The translations under genes and the position numbers were made by a program. The notes below the pieces were generated by a model. The model did no database searches. It saw nothing but the letters and a program-made list of their open reading frames with translations, and had not been told where the DNA came from. 64,000 nucleotides of DNA from Frigoribacterium sp. ACAM 257 (GTDB taxonomy: Bacteria; Actinomycetota; Actinomycetes; Actinomycetales; Microbacteriaceae), in the NCBI RefSeq assembly GCF_007954365.1, contig NZ_VOLO01000003.1:62001-126000 (forward strand), read 5' to 3'. Shown here piece by piece: positions 24,245-33,381 of this stretch (within the stretch, counting starts at the first letter, position 1; each line of letters starts with the position of its first letter).

Positions 24245-25143
24245 TGCTGTACTCGACGACGACCCCGGCCGCGAAGCGACGCCGGCTCCGCGAGGCGCTC
24301 GCCGGTGACCGGCTCGTGCGCCTGCCCGGAGCGTTCAACCCGCTCAGCGCGCGGCTGATCGAACGGAAGGGCTTCGAGGGCGTCTACGTCTCGGGCGCCG
24401 TCGTCGCGGCCGACCTGGGACTGCCCGACATCGGCCTCACGACGCTGACCGAGGTCGCCACGCGCGCCGGACAGATCGCGCGGATGACCGACCTGCCGAC
24501 GCTCGTCGACGCCGACACGGGCTTCGGCGAGCCGATGAACGTCGCCCGCACCGTGCAGACGATGGAGGACGCAGGCCTCGCGGGCCTCCACGTCGAGGAC
24601 CAGGTGAACCCCAAGCGCTGCGGCCACCTCGACGGCAAGCAGGTCGTCGGCCTCGACACGGCCGTCAAGCGGGTCCGTGCCGCCGTGGAGGGCCGCCGTG
24701 ACCCCGACTTCCTCGTGATGGCCCGCACCGACGTGCGCGCGGCCGAGGGCCTCGACGTCGCGGTCGACCGAGCGAAGGCGCTCGTGGACGCGGGCGCCGA
24801 CGCGATCTTCCCGGAGGCGCTGACCGGCCTGGCCGAGTTCGAGGCCGTGGCCGAGGCGGTCGGGGTGCCGGTCCTCGCCAACATGACCGAGTTCGGCAAG
24901 GGCGAGCTGCACACGACCGAGCAGCTGCTGGGCGCCGGGGTGCGGATGGTCATCTGGCCGGTGATGTTGCTGCGCCTCGCCATGGGCGAGGCCGGGCGCG
25001 GGCTGGACGAGCTCGCCGCGACCGGCACCCAGGTGCGCCTCCTCGACCGCATGCAGCACCGCGCCGACCTCTACGACCTCGTCGACTACGAGGGCTACTC
25101 TGCCTTCGACGGCGGCGTGTTCGACTTCACGGTCGAGCGCTGA
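24244..25143 (+). CDS. prpB: methylisocitrate lyase
   Basis: Splits 2-methylisocitrate into pyruvate and succinate, 299 residues. The isocitrate-lyase/PEP-mutase superfamily signature with the catalytic Cys is NPKRCGHLDGK at about residues 120-130. VDADTGFGEP provides metal-binding Asp residues, and VMARTDVRAAEGLD follows. It is coupled to prpD by TGATG, and prpC follows after 86 bp, giving the order prpD-prpB-prpC. Together these genes are the methylcitrate cycle apart from the aconitase step. Confidence 0.95.
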   Translation: MLYSTTTPAAKRRRLREALAGDRLVRLPGAFNPLSARLIERKGFEGVYVSGAVVAADLGLPDIGLTTLTEVATRAGQIARMTDLPTLVDADTGFGEPMNVARTVQTMEDAGLAGLHVEDQVNPKRCGHLDGKQVVGLDTAVKRVRAAVEGRRDPDFLVMARTDVRAAEGLDVAVDRAKALVDAGADAIFPEALTGLAEFEAVAEAVGVPVLANMTEFGKGELHTTEQLLGAGVRMVIWPVMLLRLAMGEAGRGLDELAATGTQVRLLDRMQHRADLYDLVDYEGYSAFDGGVFDFTVER

Positions 25144-25229
25144 GCCGCAGCACAGCACCGCCGCACGACCTGCACCGCCTGTCGGCACCGCCGCCGGCGC
25201 ACCTCGCCTCACCTCACGAAGGAGTGACC

Positions 25230-26411
25230 ATGAGCGACACCCTCACCGCACCTCCCGCCCCCGAGCTGCACAAGGGCCTGGCCGGGGTCGTCGTCGACCG
25301 CACGGCCGTCTCGTCCGTCGACGCGGACAGCAACTCCCTGCTGTACCGCGGCTACCCGGTGCAGCAGCTCGCCGCCTCGTGCGAGATCGAGGACGTCGCG
25401 TACCTCCTGCTGCACGGTGAGCTGCCGACGCCTGAGCAGCGGTCCGCCTTCGACGCCGAGCTGCGGGCCGCGCGCCCCCTCGCGCCGGGGCTGCAGCACG
25501 TCATCGACCTCATCCCCACGTCCGCGCACCCGATGGACGTCGTCCGCACGGCCATCAGCGCCCTCGGCGCGGCGGAGCCCGAGCGGAGCAGCGCACCCGG
25601 CGAGCACGACCCCGCCGACACCCGCCGCCTGGCGACGCGCCTCTTCGGCGCCCTGCCCGCCGTCATCGCGTACGACCAGCGGAGGAGGCGCGACCTCCCT
25701 CCCGTGCGCCCTCGCGACGACCTCGGCTACAGCGCTGACTTCCTCCGGCAGGTCTTCGGCACGGAGGCCGACGACCTCGACGTCCGAGCGTTCGACACCT
25801 CGATGGTGCTCTACGCGGAGCACTCCTTCAACGCGTCCACCTTCACGGCGCGCGTGGTGGCGTCGACGCTGAGCGACCTGCACTCGTCGATCGTCGCCGC
25901 GGTCGGGGCCCTCAAGGGGCCGCTGCACGGCGGGGCCAACGAGGCGGCGCTCGAGCTGCTCGTCCGGGTCGCCGACGAGGGCGGCGCGGACGGTGCAGCC
26001 GCCTGGCTCGACGGCGCCTTCTCGCGCCGGGAGAAGATCATGGGCTTCGGGCACCGCGTCTACAAGAACGGCGACAGCCGGGTGCCGACCATGGAGGAGG
26101 CGCTGGCGGGCCTCGTCGACCGGGCCCGCGCCTCCGGCGACGCCAGGGTCGACCAGCTCGCCGCCGTCTACGACGCGCTGGCCGCGGGTGTGCTCGAGCG
26201 CAAGGGCCTGAAGCCCAACGTCGACTGGCCGTCGGGCTTCGCGTACCACCTGATGGGCTTCGACACGGCGGTGTTCACGCCGCTGTTCGTCGCGTCGCGG
26301 GTGCTCGGCTGGAGCGCCCACGTGATCGAGCAGCGCGAGGCCAACTCGCTGATCCGGCCGCTGTCGCACTACGACGGCCCGGCGCTGCGCGACGTGCCGT
26401 CGCGCGCGTAG
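25230..26411 (+). CDS. prpC: 2-methylcitrate synthase / citrate synthase-like
   Basis: Condenses propionyl-CoA with oxaloacetate, 393 residues, starting at ATG 25230 after GAAGGAG. The first catalytic His is in GPLHGGANEAAL, the second in MGFGHRVYKNGDSR and the catalytic Asp in GFDTAVFTPLFVASR. EQREANSLIRPLSHYDGP is the C-terminal arginine loop. Assignment to prpC rather than the TCA-cycle citrate synthase rests mainly on the prpD-prpB context and on the short bacterial type II-like length. A Glu/Asp/Pro-rich loop at about 110-175 is longer than in some homologues. Confidence 0.93.
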   Translation: MSDTLTAPPAPELHKGLAGVVVDRTAVSSVDADSNSLLYRGYPVQQLAASCEIEDVAYLLLHGELPTPEQRSAFDAELRAARPLAPGLQHVIDLIPTSAHPMDVVRTAISALGAAEPERSSAPGEHDPADTRRLATRLFGALPAVIAYDQRRRRDLPPVRPRDDLGYSADFLRQVFGTEADDLDVRAFDTSMVLYAEHSFNASTFTARVVASTLSDLHSSIVAAVGALKGPLHGGANEAALELLVRVADEGGADGAAAWLDGAFSRREKIMGFGHRVYKNGDSRVPTMEEALAGLVDRARASGDARVDQLAAVYDALAAGVLERKGLKPNVDWPSGFAYHLMGFDTAVFTPLFVASRVLGWSAHVIEQREANSLIRPLSHYDGPALRDVPSRA

Positions 26412-26463
26412 CCGGTTCATCGTTCAGGAAGCCAGGGCCCGCGCCGCCCGGCCGGCACGCGCC

Positions 26464-26469
26464 TAGCGT
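26464..26469 (+). promoter_or_regulatory. -10 element of the DUF255 gene
   Basis: TAGCGT, six bases (GGAGGC), then ATG 26476. The GGAGGC could alternatively serve as a closely spaced ribosome site. Confidence 0.45.
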
Positions 26470-26475
26470 GGAGGC

Positions 26476-28500
26476 ATGACGAACCGACTCGCCGACGCCG
26501 TCAGCCCCTACCTGCGCTCGCACGCCGACAACCCCGTCGACTGGTGGCCGTGGGGCCCGGAGGCCTTCGCGGAGGCCGTCCGGCGCGACGTCCCCGTGCT
26601 CGTCTCGATCGGCTACTCGACGTGTCACTGGTGCCACGTCATGGCCCGTGAGAGCTTCAGCGACCCCGACCTCGCGGCGCACCTGAACGAGCGGTTCGTC
26701 GCGATCAAGGTCGACCGCGAGGAGCACCCCGACGTCGACTCCAGCTACCTCGCCGCCGCGTCCGCCTTCACCCCGCAGCTCGGCTGGCCGCTCACCGTCT
26801 TCACGACGCCCGCCGGGCAGGCGTTCTTCGCCGGCACGTACTTCCCGCCGCGGCCGGTGCAGGACCACCCGGCGTTCCGACAGGTGCTCGACGCGGTCAC
26901 CGAGGCGTGGACGACCCGGCGCGGCGAGGTCGACACGACCGCCCGGGGCGTCGCGGCCGCGCTCGCGGCTCAGCCCGCGCCTCCTGCGGCCGGCGCCGTC
27001 GAGCTGCCCGCGCCTGCCGCGCTCTCGCGCGCGGCGGCCCGCGTCGCCGCCGCCGAGGACGTCGAGCACGGCGGCTTCGGCGGCGCCCCGAAGTTCCCCG
27101 TCGCACCCGCCCAGCTGGCGCTGCTCGGCCTCGGAGCTGGAGGAGACCGTCAGGCGCTCGCCCTCGCCTCGCGCACCCTGCGGCGCATGGCGGCGTCCCC
27201 GCTGCGCGATCCGGTCGAGGGCGGCTTCTTCCGCTACTCGACCCGTCGCGACTGGGGCGATCCCCACTGGGAGCGGATGCTCTACGACAACGCGCTGCTC
27301 CTGACCGCGTACTCGCGGCTTGCCCTGCTCGAGCCAGCTGACACCGTCGGCGACGGCACGGACGAGACCGCAGGAGGTGCGGGTCGCGGATCCGCTCCTG
27401 CCCTCGGACCGCTCGAGGTCGCGGCCGGCATCGCGGGGTTCCTGCTCACGCGGCTGCGCACGTCGCGCGGGGCCTTCGGCTCGGCACAGGACTCGGAGAG
27501 CACGATCGACGGCCGCCGGGTCGAGGGCGGGTTCTACGCCCTCGACGCCGCCGAGCGAGCTCGCCACGAGGCACCGCCCGTCGACGACAAGGTGCTGACG
27601 GGCTGGAACGGGCTCGCGATCGCCGCGCTCGCCGAGGCCGGTGCCCGGCACGACCGCCCGGACTGGGTGGCTGCCGCCCGGCGAGCCGCGGACGTCCTGC
27701 TCGACGAGCACGTGACGCCGGACGGGCGGCTGCTGCGCGCCTCCTCGTCGACCGGGGTCTCGGAGGCGGTCGCCACGCTCGAGGACCACGGCATGTTCGC
27801 CGAGGGGCTGCTGCAGCTGACGCTGGCGACCGGTCTTCCCCGGTACGCGGTGGTCGCACGCGCGGTGCTCGAGGCGTGCCTGACCGACGACGAGACGGCG
27901 GCGCCCTTCGCCGCGCCCGCGGGAGCGGATCCCGTGCTGCGGGAGCAGGGGACGGCGCTCGCGGCCGACCCGTCCGAGGGCGCCTACCCGTCCGGCGTCG
28001 CCGCGACGGCTGTCGCCGCGCTCACGCTGCACAGGCTCACGGGCGAGGCGCGGTGGCGCCGGGCCGTGGAGCGGGCAGTCGGGCCGGCCGCCGACGCCGC
28101 GCTCGACTCGCCCGTCGCGTACGGGACGACGTTCTCGTTGATGGCGGAGCTCGCGGCGCCCTCCACGCAGCTGCTCGTCGTCGAGCCGTCGGTGATCACG
28201 CTTGCCGGCACGGCCTCCGTCGGGACAGCGGCTGGCGAGGACGACCTCGTGGCTGCCGCGGGTCTCGGCGCTCGCGCGCGGCGGACGCTCGGCCCCGGCG
28301 TGCTGGTGGGCGTCGTCGACGAGGACTCCGCCGTCGCCCTGGCCGACGCCGGGTTCGAGCTCTTCGCGGGGCGCACCGCCGTGCAGGGCCACGCGACCGC
28401 GTACCTCTGCCACGACTTCGTCTGCCGACTTCCCGTCACGGGCGTCGCCGAGCTCGATCGCGACCTCGCCGAGCAGGCCCGCTCGCGGTCACGCTCGTAG
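26476..28500 (+). CDS. thioredoxin-domain protein of the DUF255/YyaL (SPATA20-like) family
   Basis: Large cytosolic protein of 674 residues. The N-terminal thioredoxin-fold domain (about 1-165) carries the CxxC motif STCHWCHVM with Cys50 and Cys53. [20 protein letters not shown] and [20 protein letters not shown] are family hallmarks. The rest is an alpha/alpha-barrel resembling N-acylglucosamine 2-epimerase and cellobiose-epimerase folds ([32 protein letters not shown]). The biological role of this family is poorly known. One exact TCGAGGGCGGGT 12-mer, the unit of the 72-bp element, occurs inside the gene at 27521-27532. Palindrome copy 3 follows 20 bp after the stop. Confidence 0.9.
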   Translation: MTNRLADAVSPYLRSHADNPVDWWPWGPEAFAEAVRRDVPVLVSIGYSTCHWCHVMARESFSDPDLAAHLNERFVAIKVDREEHPDVDSSYLAAASAFTPQLGWPLTVFTTPAGQAFFAGTYFPPRPVQDHPAFRQVLDAVTEAWTTRRGEVDTTARGVAAALAAQPAPPAAGAVELPAPAALSRAAARVAAAEDVEHGGFGGAPKFPVAPAQLALLGLGAGGDRQALALASRTLRRMAASPLRDPVEGGFFRYSTRRDWGDPHWERMLYDNALLLTAYSRLALLEPADTVGDGTDETAGGAGRGSAPALGPLEVAAGIAGFLLTRLRTSRGAFGSAQDSESTIDGRRVEGGFYALDAAERARHEAPPVDDKVLTGWNGLAIAALAEAGARHDRPDWVAAARRAADVLLDEHVTPDGRLLRASSSTGVSEAVATLEDHGMFAEGLLQLTLATGLPRYAVVARAVLEACLTDDETAAPFAAPAGADPVLREQGTALAADPSEGAYPSGVAATAVAALTLHRLTGEARWRRAVERAVGPAADAALDSPVAYGTTFSLMAELAAPSTQLLVVEPSVITLAGTASVGTAAGEDDLVAAAGLGARARRTLGPGVLVGVVDEDSAVALADAGFELFAGRTAVQGHATAYLCHDFVCRLPVTGVAELDRDLAEQARSRSRS

Positions 28501-28520
28501 GCCCGAGCCTGCTCGATTCG

Positions 28521-28592
28521 CCGAGGGCGGGTCATCTGGGCCGAGGGCGGGTTCCGTGCGACCCGCCCTCGACCCGAGAGACCCGCCCTCGA
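28521..28592. repeat. 72-bp palindromic element, copy 3
   Basis: Four 12-mers (C/T)CGAGGGCGGGT at the same 20-bp period, forward, forward, reverse, reverse. The spacers differ from copies 1 and 2 (CATCTGGG, TCCGTGCG, CCCGAGAG) and the outer pair is no longer fully complementary. Only the 12-mers are conserved. It lies between convergent genes ending at 28500 and 28640. Confidence 0.9.
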
Positions 28593-28639
28593 CCCACGGC
28601 GGCCGGCTCACGCCGCAACCGAGTCAGGCAGCGAGCCCG

Positions 28640-29518
28640 TCAGGCGGCGAGCGACTCGAGCGGCGCGTCGTCGTCGCTCGTCCACTCGTCGAGCGAACCG
28701 TCGTAGAGCGCGACGTCGTCGTGCCCCACCAGCACCAGCGCGAGGGCGTCGGCGCTGGCCGCGATGCCCTGGCCGCAGTAGACGACGATCTTCTCCGCCT
28801 CGAGCACCGGAGCGAAGGCCGCCTCGAGCTGCTCGACCTCGGCGAAGTGCAGGTCGTCGTCGCCGACTAGCTCGATCGACGGCACGTTGACGCTGCCGGG
28901 GATGTGGCCCAGTCGGGGACGCGCCCCTGCGACGCCGTCGAACTCGGCACGCGGCGAGCCGCACACGAGTGCCGCGCGCTCGTCTCCGCGCACCACGGCC
29001 TTGACGAAGGGCTTGTCGACCCAGAGCCCGGGACGCTCGTGCGCGACGAACACCGAGGGCTCGGGCCGGACCGCTCCGACGTCGACGGGCCGCCCCTCGG
29101 CGGCCCAGGAGGAGAAGCCGCCGTCGAGGACGGCCGCGTCGTCGTGGCCGGCTGCGCGCAGCAACCACCAGAGCCGAGCGGCCCACGGTCCCCCCGACGA
29201 GTCGTAGGCGACGACCGTGGTGCCGGTGGTGATGCCCAGCGCACCCGCGGCCTCGGCGAAGCGCTCGGCATCGGGCCGGGTGAACGGGAGGGCCGCCCGG
29301 TCGTCGCTGAGGTCGTGGATGAGGTCGCCGAACACGGCCCCGGGGACGTGCCCCTGCTCGAGGTACTCGCCGCGGCCGGTGGTGAACCGGCCGGTCGCCT
29401 CGCCGTCGCGGTCGCGGACGGGGAGCACCGACACGTCGACCACGACCATGTCGTCGGCGCCGAGGTGGTCGGCGACCCACTGGCTGGAGACGAGCGGAGA
29501 GGTGATGACGGGGGACAT
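28640..29518 (-). CDS. sseA: thiosulfate/3-mercaptopyruvate sulfurtransferase (tandem rhodanese)
   Basis: Transfers sulfane sulfur from thiosulfate or mercaptopyruvate to an acceptor; 292 residues with two rhodanese domains. The inactive N-terminal domain spans about 10-145 (AYDSSGGPWAARLWWLL). The catalytic domain follows, with active-site Cys248 in VYCGQGIAAS. DGGFSSWAAEGRP and GSLDEWTSDDD are the usual domain ends. The start at ATG 29518 is chosen because TACCGT lies seven bases upstream. It is transcribed in the same direction as the CoA-binding protein and metY genes, forming a sulfur-related neighbourhood, but has its own promoter. Confidence 0.9.
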   Translation of the reverse strand: MSPVITSPLVSSQWVADHLGADDMVVVDVSVLPVRDRDGEATGRFTTGRGEYLEQGHVPGAVFGDLIHDLSDDRAALPFTRPDAERFAEAAGALGITTGTTVVAYDSSGGPWAARLWWLLRAAGHDDAAVLDGGFSSWAAEGRPVDVGAVRPEPSVFVAHERPGLWVDKPFVKAVVRGDERAALVCGSPRAEFDGVAGARPRLGHIPGSVNVPSIELVGDDDLHFAEVEQLEAAFAPVLEAEKIVVYCGQGIAASADALALVLVGHDDVALYDGSLDEWTSDDDAPLESLAA

Positions 29519-29525
29519 GCGGGCC

Positions 29526-29531
29526 ACGGTA
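29526..29531 (-). promoter_or_regulatory. -10 element of the sulfurtransferase gene
   Basis: TACCGT on the minus strand, seven bases, then ATG 29518: leaderless layout. Confidence 0.5.
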
Positions 29532-29625
29532 GCGCCCACCGCCGTCATCGAGCCCTGGACACGTTCACACGGCGTCACGGGCAGCCGTCACGACGTGCGC
29601 CCGCCCGGGCCGGTCGCGTCCGACC

Positions 29626-30198
29626 TCAGCGACCCGACCGCCGGGACGAGATGACGCCGGTGTCGAACCCCATCAGGTTCAGCCCGCCGTTGAAGCGGGC
29701 GTGCTCGACCTTGATGCAGCGGTCCATCACGACGGTCAGGCCCTTTTCCTCGGCGTACCGCGCCGCCTCCTCGTTCCAGATGCCGAGCTGCACCCAGATC
29801 GTCCGGGCCCCGCTCGCCAGCACGTCGTCGACCACCGACGGGATGTCGCTCGCCTTGCGGAACACGTCGACGATGTCGGGCACCTCGGGCAGCGACGCCA
29901 GGTCGGGGTAGGCCTTCTCGCCGAGGATCACGTCGGCCCGTGGGTTCACGAAGTAGACGCGCAGGTCGCTCGACTGCTGCAGGTAGGTGCCGACGAAGTA
30001 GGAGGAGCGGGTCGAGTTCGGCGAGGCGCCCACGATCGCGACGCTCTTCGCGGAGCGCAGGATGGCCTGCCGGGCGCGGGCGTCCGGCCCGACCCAGGTG
30101 CGCTGCGACTTCAGCAGCTTCGCCAGCGGCGAGCTCGACGGCAGCTCGCAGGTGCGTCCGTTGGCGAGCTGCGTCGTGACGGTGTCGCTGCTGCTCAT
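29626..30198 (-). CDS. CoA-binding protein (Rossmann-fold CoA_binding domain)
   Basis: Stand-alone CoA-binding domain protein, 190 residues. The nucleotide-binding loop is AIVGASPNSTRSSYFVG, followed by VYFVNPRADVILGEKAYPDL and IWVQLGIWNEEAARYAEEKG, as in succinyl-CoA synthetase alpha-like YccU proteins. VVMDRCIKVEH near the C-terminus is a conserved feature of this family. A conserved N-terminal extension of about 45 residues is present. It starts one base after the metY stop, so the two are co-transcribed. Such proteins often accompany metY in actinobacteria, but the function is unknown. Confidence 0.88.
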   Translation of the reverse strand: MSSSDTVTTQLANGRTCELPSSSPLAKLLKSQRTWVGPDARARQAILRSAKSVAIVGASPNSTRSSYFVGTYLQQSSDLRVYFVNPRADVILGEKAYPDLASLPEVPDIVDVFRKASDIPSVVDDVLASGARTIWVQLGIWNEEAARYAEEKGLTVVMDRCIKVEHARFNGGLNLMGFDTGVISSRRSGR

Positions 30199-30199
30199 G

Positions 30200-31492
30200 T
30201 CACGCCTCCTTCGTCGCGGCGCGGAGCGCCTGGTCGAGGTCGTCGATGATGTCGGCGGCGTCCTCGATGCCGACGCTGATCCGCACCGAGCCCGGCAGCA
30301 CGCCGGCGTCGACGAGCTGCTGCTCGCTGAGCTGCGCGTGGGTCGTCGAGCCGGGGTGGATGACGAGCGTCTTGGCGTCGCCGATGTTGGCCAGGTGGCC
30401 CGCGAGCTCGACCGACTCGATGAAGGTCTTGCCTGCGGCGCGCCCGCCGGCCAGCTCGAAGGTGAAGACCGAGCCGGGCCCCTCGGGCAGGTACTTCTGC
30501 GCGCGCTCGTGGTGCGGGTGCCCGGGCAACCCGGCCCAGCGCACGCGCTCGATGCGCGGGTCGGCATCGAGCCACTCGGCGACCTCGCGCGCGTTCTCGA
30601 CGTGGGCGCGCATCCGGAACGGCAGGGTCTCGACGCCCTGCGCCAGCAGGAAGGCCGAGTGCGGCGCCAGCGCGGGCCCGATGTCGCGCAGCTGCTCGGC
30701 CCGCAGCCGCGTGAGGAACGCGTACTCGCCGAAGTTGCCCGACCAGTTGAGCCCGCCGTAGCTCGGCACAGGCTGGTCGAAGAGCGGGAACCGCTCGCTG
30801 TCCCAGCCGAAGCGGCCCGACTCGACGACCACGCCGCCGAGGGTCGTGCCGTGCCCGCCGAGGAACTTCGTGGCCGAGTGGATCACGACGTCGGCGCCCC
30901 ACTCGATCGGCCGGTTGAGGTAGGGGGTCGCGATGGTCGAGTCGACGATCAGCGGTATGCCGGCGGCGTGGGCGACCTCGGCGAGGCCCTCGAGGTCGGC
31001 GATCTCGCCCGAGGGGTTCGCGACGGTCTCGACGAAGAGCAGCTTCGTGGCCGGGGTGATCGCCGCGGCGTAGTCGGCGGGCTCGCTCGACTGCACGAAG
31101 GTCGTCTCGACGCCGAAGCGCCGCAGGGTGACGTCGAGCTGGGTCACCGAGCCGCCGTAGAGCGCGGCGCTCGCGACGATGTGGTCGCCTGCGCCGGCCA
31201 GCGAGGCGAAGGTGATGAACTGCGCACTCAGCCCGCTCGACGTCGCGACGGCGCCGAGGCCGCCCTCGAGGCTGGCGATCCTCTCCTCGAAGGAGGCAGT
31301 GGTCGGGTTGGCCAGACGGCTGTATATGTTGCCGTACTTCTGCAGCGCGAACCGCGCCGCCGCGTCCTCCGTGTCGTCGAACACGAAGGCGCTCGACTGG
31401 TAGATCGGGAGCGCGCGCGCCCCGGTCGCCGAGTCGGGGACGTTGCCCGCGTGGATCGCACGCGTGCGGAAGCCGTAGTCACGATCTGCCAT
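30200..31492 (-). CDS. metY: O-acetylhomoserine sulfhydrylase
   Basis: PLP enzyme that makes homocysteine from O-acetylhomoserine and sulfide, 430 residues. The PLP lysine is Lys209 in HSATKFLGGHGTTLGG. IYSRLANPTTASFEERIA and ETVANPSGEIADLEGLA are Cys/Met-metabolism PLP signatures, and the length with HPGSTTHAQLSEQQL fits the MetY/OAH-OAS sulfhydrylase group. It heads a two-gene operon with the CoA-binding protein. ATG 31492 lies six bases after TAGCGT, so the mRNA is probably leaderless and no riboswitch leader is expected. Confidence 0.95.
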   Translation of the reverse strand: MADRDYGFRTRAIHAGNVPDSATGARALPIYQSSAFVFDDTEDAAARFALQKYGNIYSRLANPTTASFEERIASLEGGLGAVATSSGLSAQFITFASLAGAGDHIVASAALYGGSVTQLDVTLRRFGVETTFVQSSEPADYAAAITPATKLLFVETVANPSGEIADLEGLAEVAHAAGIPLIVDSTIATPYLNRPIEWGADVVIHSATKFLGGHGTTLGGVVVESGRFGWDSERFPLFDQPVPSYGGLNWSGNFGEYAFLTRLRAEQLRDIGPALAPHSAFLLAQGVETLPFRMRAHVENAREVAEWLDADPRIERVRWAGLPGHPHHERAQKYLPEGPGSVFTFELAGGRAAGKTFIESVELAGHLANIGDAKTLVIHPGSTTHAQLSEQQLVDAGVLPGSVRISVGIEDAADIIDDLDQALRAATKEA

Positions 31493-31498
31493 GCGGCC

Positions 31499-31504
31499 AC
31501 GCTA
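31499..31504 (-). promoter_or_regulatory. -10 element of the metY operon
   Basis: TAGCGT on the minus strand, six bases (GGCCGC), then ATG 31492: leaderless layout. Confidence 0.55.
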
Positions 31505-31597
31505 GCCGCTGGGCGTCACAGGACGCCTCGTGACGTAACGCGGCTTCACAGGACGAGCCGCGCCTCCTCGACGGGGGAGGGACGACCGGCGGCCACG

Positions 31598-33313
31598 CTA
31601 CTTCCAGCTGGGGATCCAGTAGTGCAGCCGGATGAACTCCCAGTCCTCGAGCTGCGCCGTCCAGAGCGGGTAGAAGAACACGGTCACGGCCACCGAGACG
31701 ACGACCACGATGCCCGTCACGACGATCCCGCTCAGGCGCCGGTCGGGGTGGTCGGTGCGGCGTCCGAGCACGATGCCGAGCACGCCCGCCAGCCCGAGCA
31801 GCAAGTAGGGCTCGAAGGCGATCGTGTAGAACTGGAACACAGTCCGGCCCGAGAACGCCAGCCAGGGCAGGTAGCCCGCCGCGATGCCGACCAGCACGGC
31901 GCCGACCTGCCACTCGCGGCGGCGGACCAGGCGGTACACGAGGTACGCGCAGGCCGCGACGGCCGCGTACCAGATGAACGGGTTCGCGATCGAGGTGATC
32001 GCCATCCCGCAGCGAGCGACCTCGCAGGCGCCTTGCCCCTGGTCGAGCCCTTGGTAGTACATGCTCGTCGGCCGCAGCATCAGCAGCCAGCCGAACGGGT
32101 TCGCCGCGTACGAGTGCGGCGTGTGCAGTCCGACGTTGAACGCGTAGACGCCGGCCTCGTAGTGCCACCAGTTCTGGACCGTGTCGGGGACCCAGGCGAG
32201 TGCTCCCGACCAGCGCGCGCCTCCTTCGGACACCCAGTTGCGGTAGTAGCCGCCGTCGGTGACGAACCAGCCCGTCCAGCTGGCGACGTAGGCGACGACG
32301 GCGATCGGCACCGTGAGCAGGAAGCTCACCGGCGCCTGGCGGAACAGCGTGCCCGAGAGCCAGAACTCGACGCCCGCCCGGCGACGCGCGAGCACGTCGA
32401 CGACGACCGTGTAGACGGCGAACACGGCCAGGAAGTAGAGGCCGTTCCACTTCACGCCCGTCGCGAGGCCGCACATCAGCCCGGCCGTCACGAGCCAGGG
32501 ACGGCCCCAGATCGACGGGCCCCAGGCGGTGTCGCGGCCGGCGCCCCGCCTCCTCGCGAGCCAGGCGTCGAGCGCCCTCGCGCTCTGCCGCCGGTCGAGC
32601 AGCACCGCCCCGAACGCCAGCAGCCCGAACAGCATCACGAAGTCGTCGAGCAGCGCCACCCGCGACATCACGATCGCGTGCCCGTCGATCGCCATGAAGA
32701 AGCCGGCCAGCGTGCCGACCAGCGTCGAGCGCGACAGGTACGTGCCGATCACGGCGACGAGCGCCACGGCGACGATGCCCGCGACCGCCGTGCTGATCCG
32801 CCAGCCGGCCGGGTCGTCGGGACCGAGGGCCCACATGCCGAGGCCGATCAGCCACTTGCCGAGGGGAGGGTGGGCCACGAAGGAGGGGGCGGCCAGGTAG
32901 CCGTCCGCGCCGCCGGCCGCGAAGGCGGCGTCGTACCCGCTCGGCCACGAGCCCTCGTAGCCCAGGTTCCAGAGGCTCCAGGCGTCCTTGACGTAGTAGG
33001 TCTCGTCGAAGACGAGGGTGCCGGGCCGGCCGAGGTCCCAGAGGCGCAGCGCGGCGGCGAGCAGGGTGACGACCAGCGGCCCGCCCCAGGCCCAGGCGCG
33101 GCGGCGAGCGGGCGTCGAGAGGAGGCGGCCCCACCACGCGTCGATCCGGAGCAGCGGGCGGGGGACGACCTGAGCTGCGGCCGCCTCGCTCGTCGCGTCT
33201 CCGGCGGCAGTCTCGAGGTCGACCCGCTCGTGGGGCTCAGCCGGGGCGACGCGCCCTGGGGCCGTCCCGGTGTCGAGCAGGGCGTCGAACTCCCGATCGC
33301 CCTGGCTGCTCAT
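31598..33313 (-). CDS. pmt: dolichyl/polyprenyl-phosphate-mannose--protein mannosyltransferase (GT39)
   Basis: Membrane enzyme that O-mannosylates secreted proteins using polyprenyl-phosphate-mannose, 571 residues. The catalytic first loop carries VFDETYYVKDAWS with the key DE pair. HPPLGKWLIGLGMW, LLDDFVMLFGLLAFG and GVKWNGLYFLAVFA are PMT-family hallmarks. About ten or more membrane helices are predicted, after a 60-residue acidic cytoplasmic N-terminus. ATG 33313 is fixed by TACGAT six bases upstream. It is divergent from rsmI, an arrangement common in actinobacteria. Confidence 0.95.
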   Translation of the reverse strand: MSSQGDREFDALLDTGTAPGRVAPAEPHERVDLETAAGDATSEAAAAQVVPRPLLRIDAWWGRLLSTPARRRAWAWGGPLVVTLLAAALRLWDLGRPGTLVFDETYYVKDAWSLWNLGYEGSWPSGYDAAFAAGGADGYLAAPSFVAHPPLGKWLIGLGMWALGPDDPAGWRISTAVAGIVAVALVAVIGTYLSRSTLVGTLAGFFMAIDGHAIVMSRVALLDDFVMLFGLLAFGAVLLDRRQSARALDAWLARRRGAGRDTAWGPSIWGRPWLVTAGLMCGLATGVKWNGLYFLAVFAVYTVVVDVLARRRAGVEFWLSGTLFRQAPVSFLLTVPIAVVAYVASWTGWFVTDGGYYRNWVSEGGARWSGALAWVPDTVQNWWHYEAGVYAFNVGLHTPHSYAANPFGWLLMLRPTSMYYQGLDQGQGACEVARCGMAITSIANPFIWYAAVAACAYLVYRLVRRREWQVGAVLVGIAAGYLPWLAFSGRTVFQFYTIAFEPYLLLGLAGVLGIVLGRRTDHPDRRLSGIVVTGIVVVVSVAVTVFFYPLWTAQLEDWEFIRLHYWIPSWK

Positions 33314-33319
33314 CCGGCC

Positions 33320-33325
33320 ATCGTA
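33320..33325 (-). promoter_or_regulatory. -10 element of the mannosyltransferase gene
   Basis: TACGAT on the minus strand, six bases (GGCCGG), then ATG 33313. A matching weaker element for the divergent rsmI gene is GACAAT at 33370-33375, also six bases before its GTG. Confidence 0.55.
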
Positions 33326-33381
33326 TTCGGCCCGCATCGGGCTCGTCGGCGGCGACGGCCGGGCCAGGGGACAATGGGCGG

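Noticed and set aside
27521-27532. A single TCGAGGGCGGGT 12-mer inside the DUF255 gene as a fifth 72-bp element
   Set aside because: No in-phase neighbours at 20 bp and it encodes a normal part of the protein; most likely coincidence.
6327-31520. Shared GGCGTCAC sequence upstream of the methyltransferase/FMN reductase (6333), sulfurtransferase (29571) and metY (31512), as a possible sulfur regulon site
   Set aside because: An 8-mer of this composition is expected several times by chance in 64 kb, positions relative to the -10 elements differ, and further copies lie inside genes.
31493-31597. A SAM or cobalamin riboswitch upstream of metY
   Set aside because: The -10 is six bases from the ATG, leaving no leader, and no conserved riboswitch core was seen.
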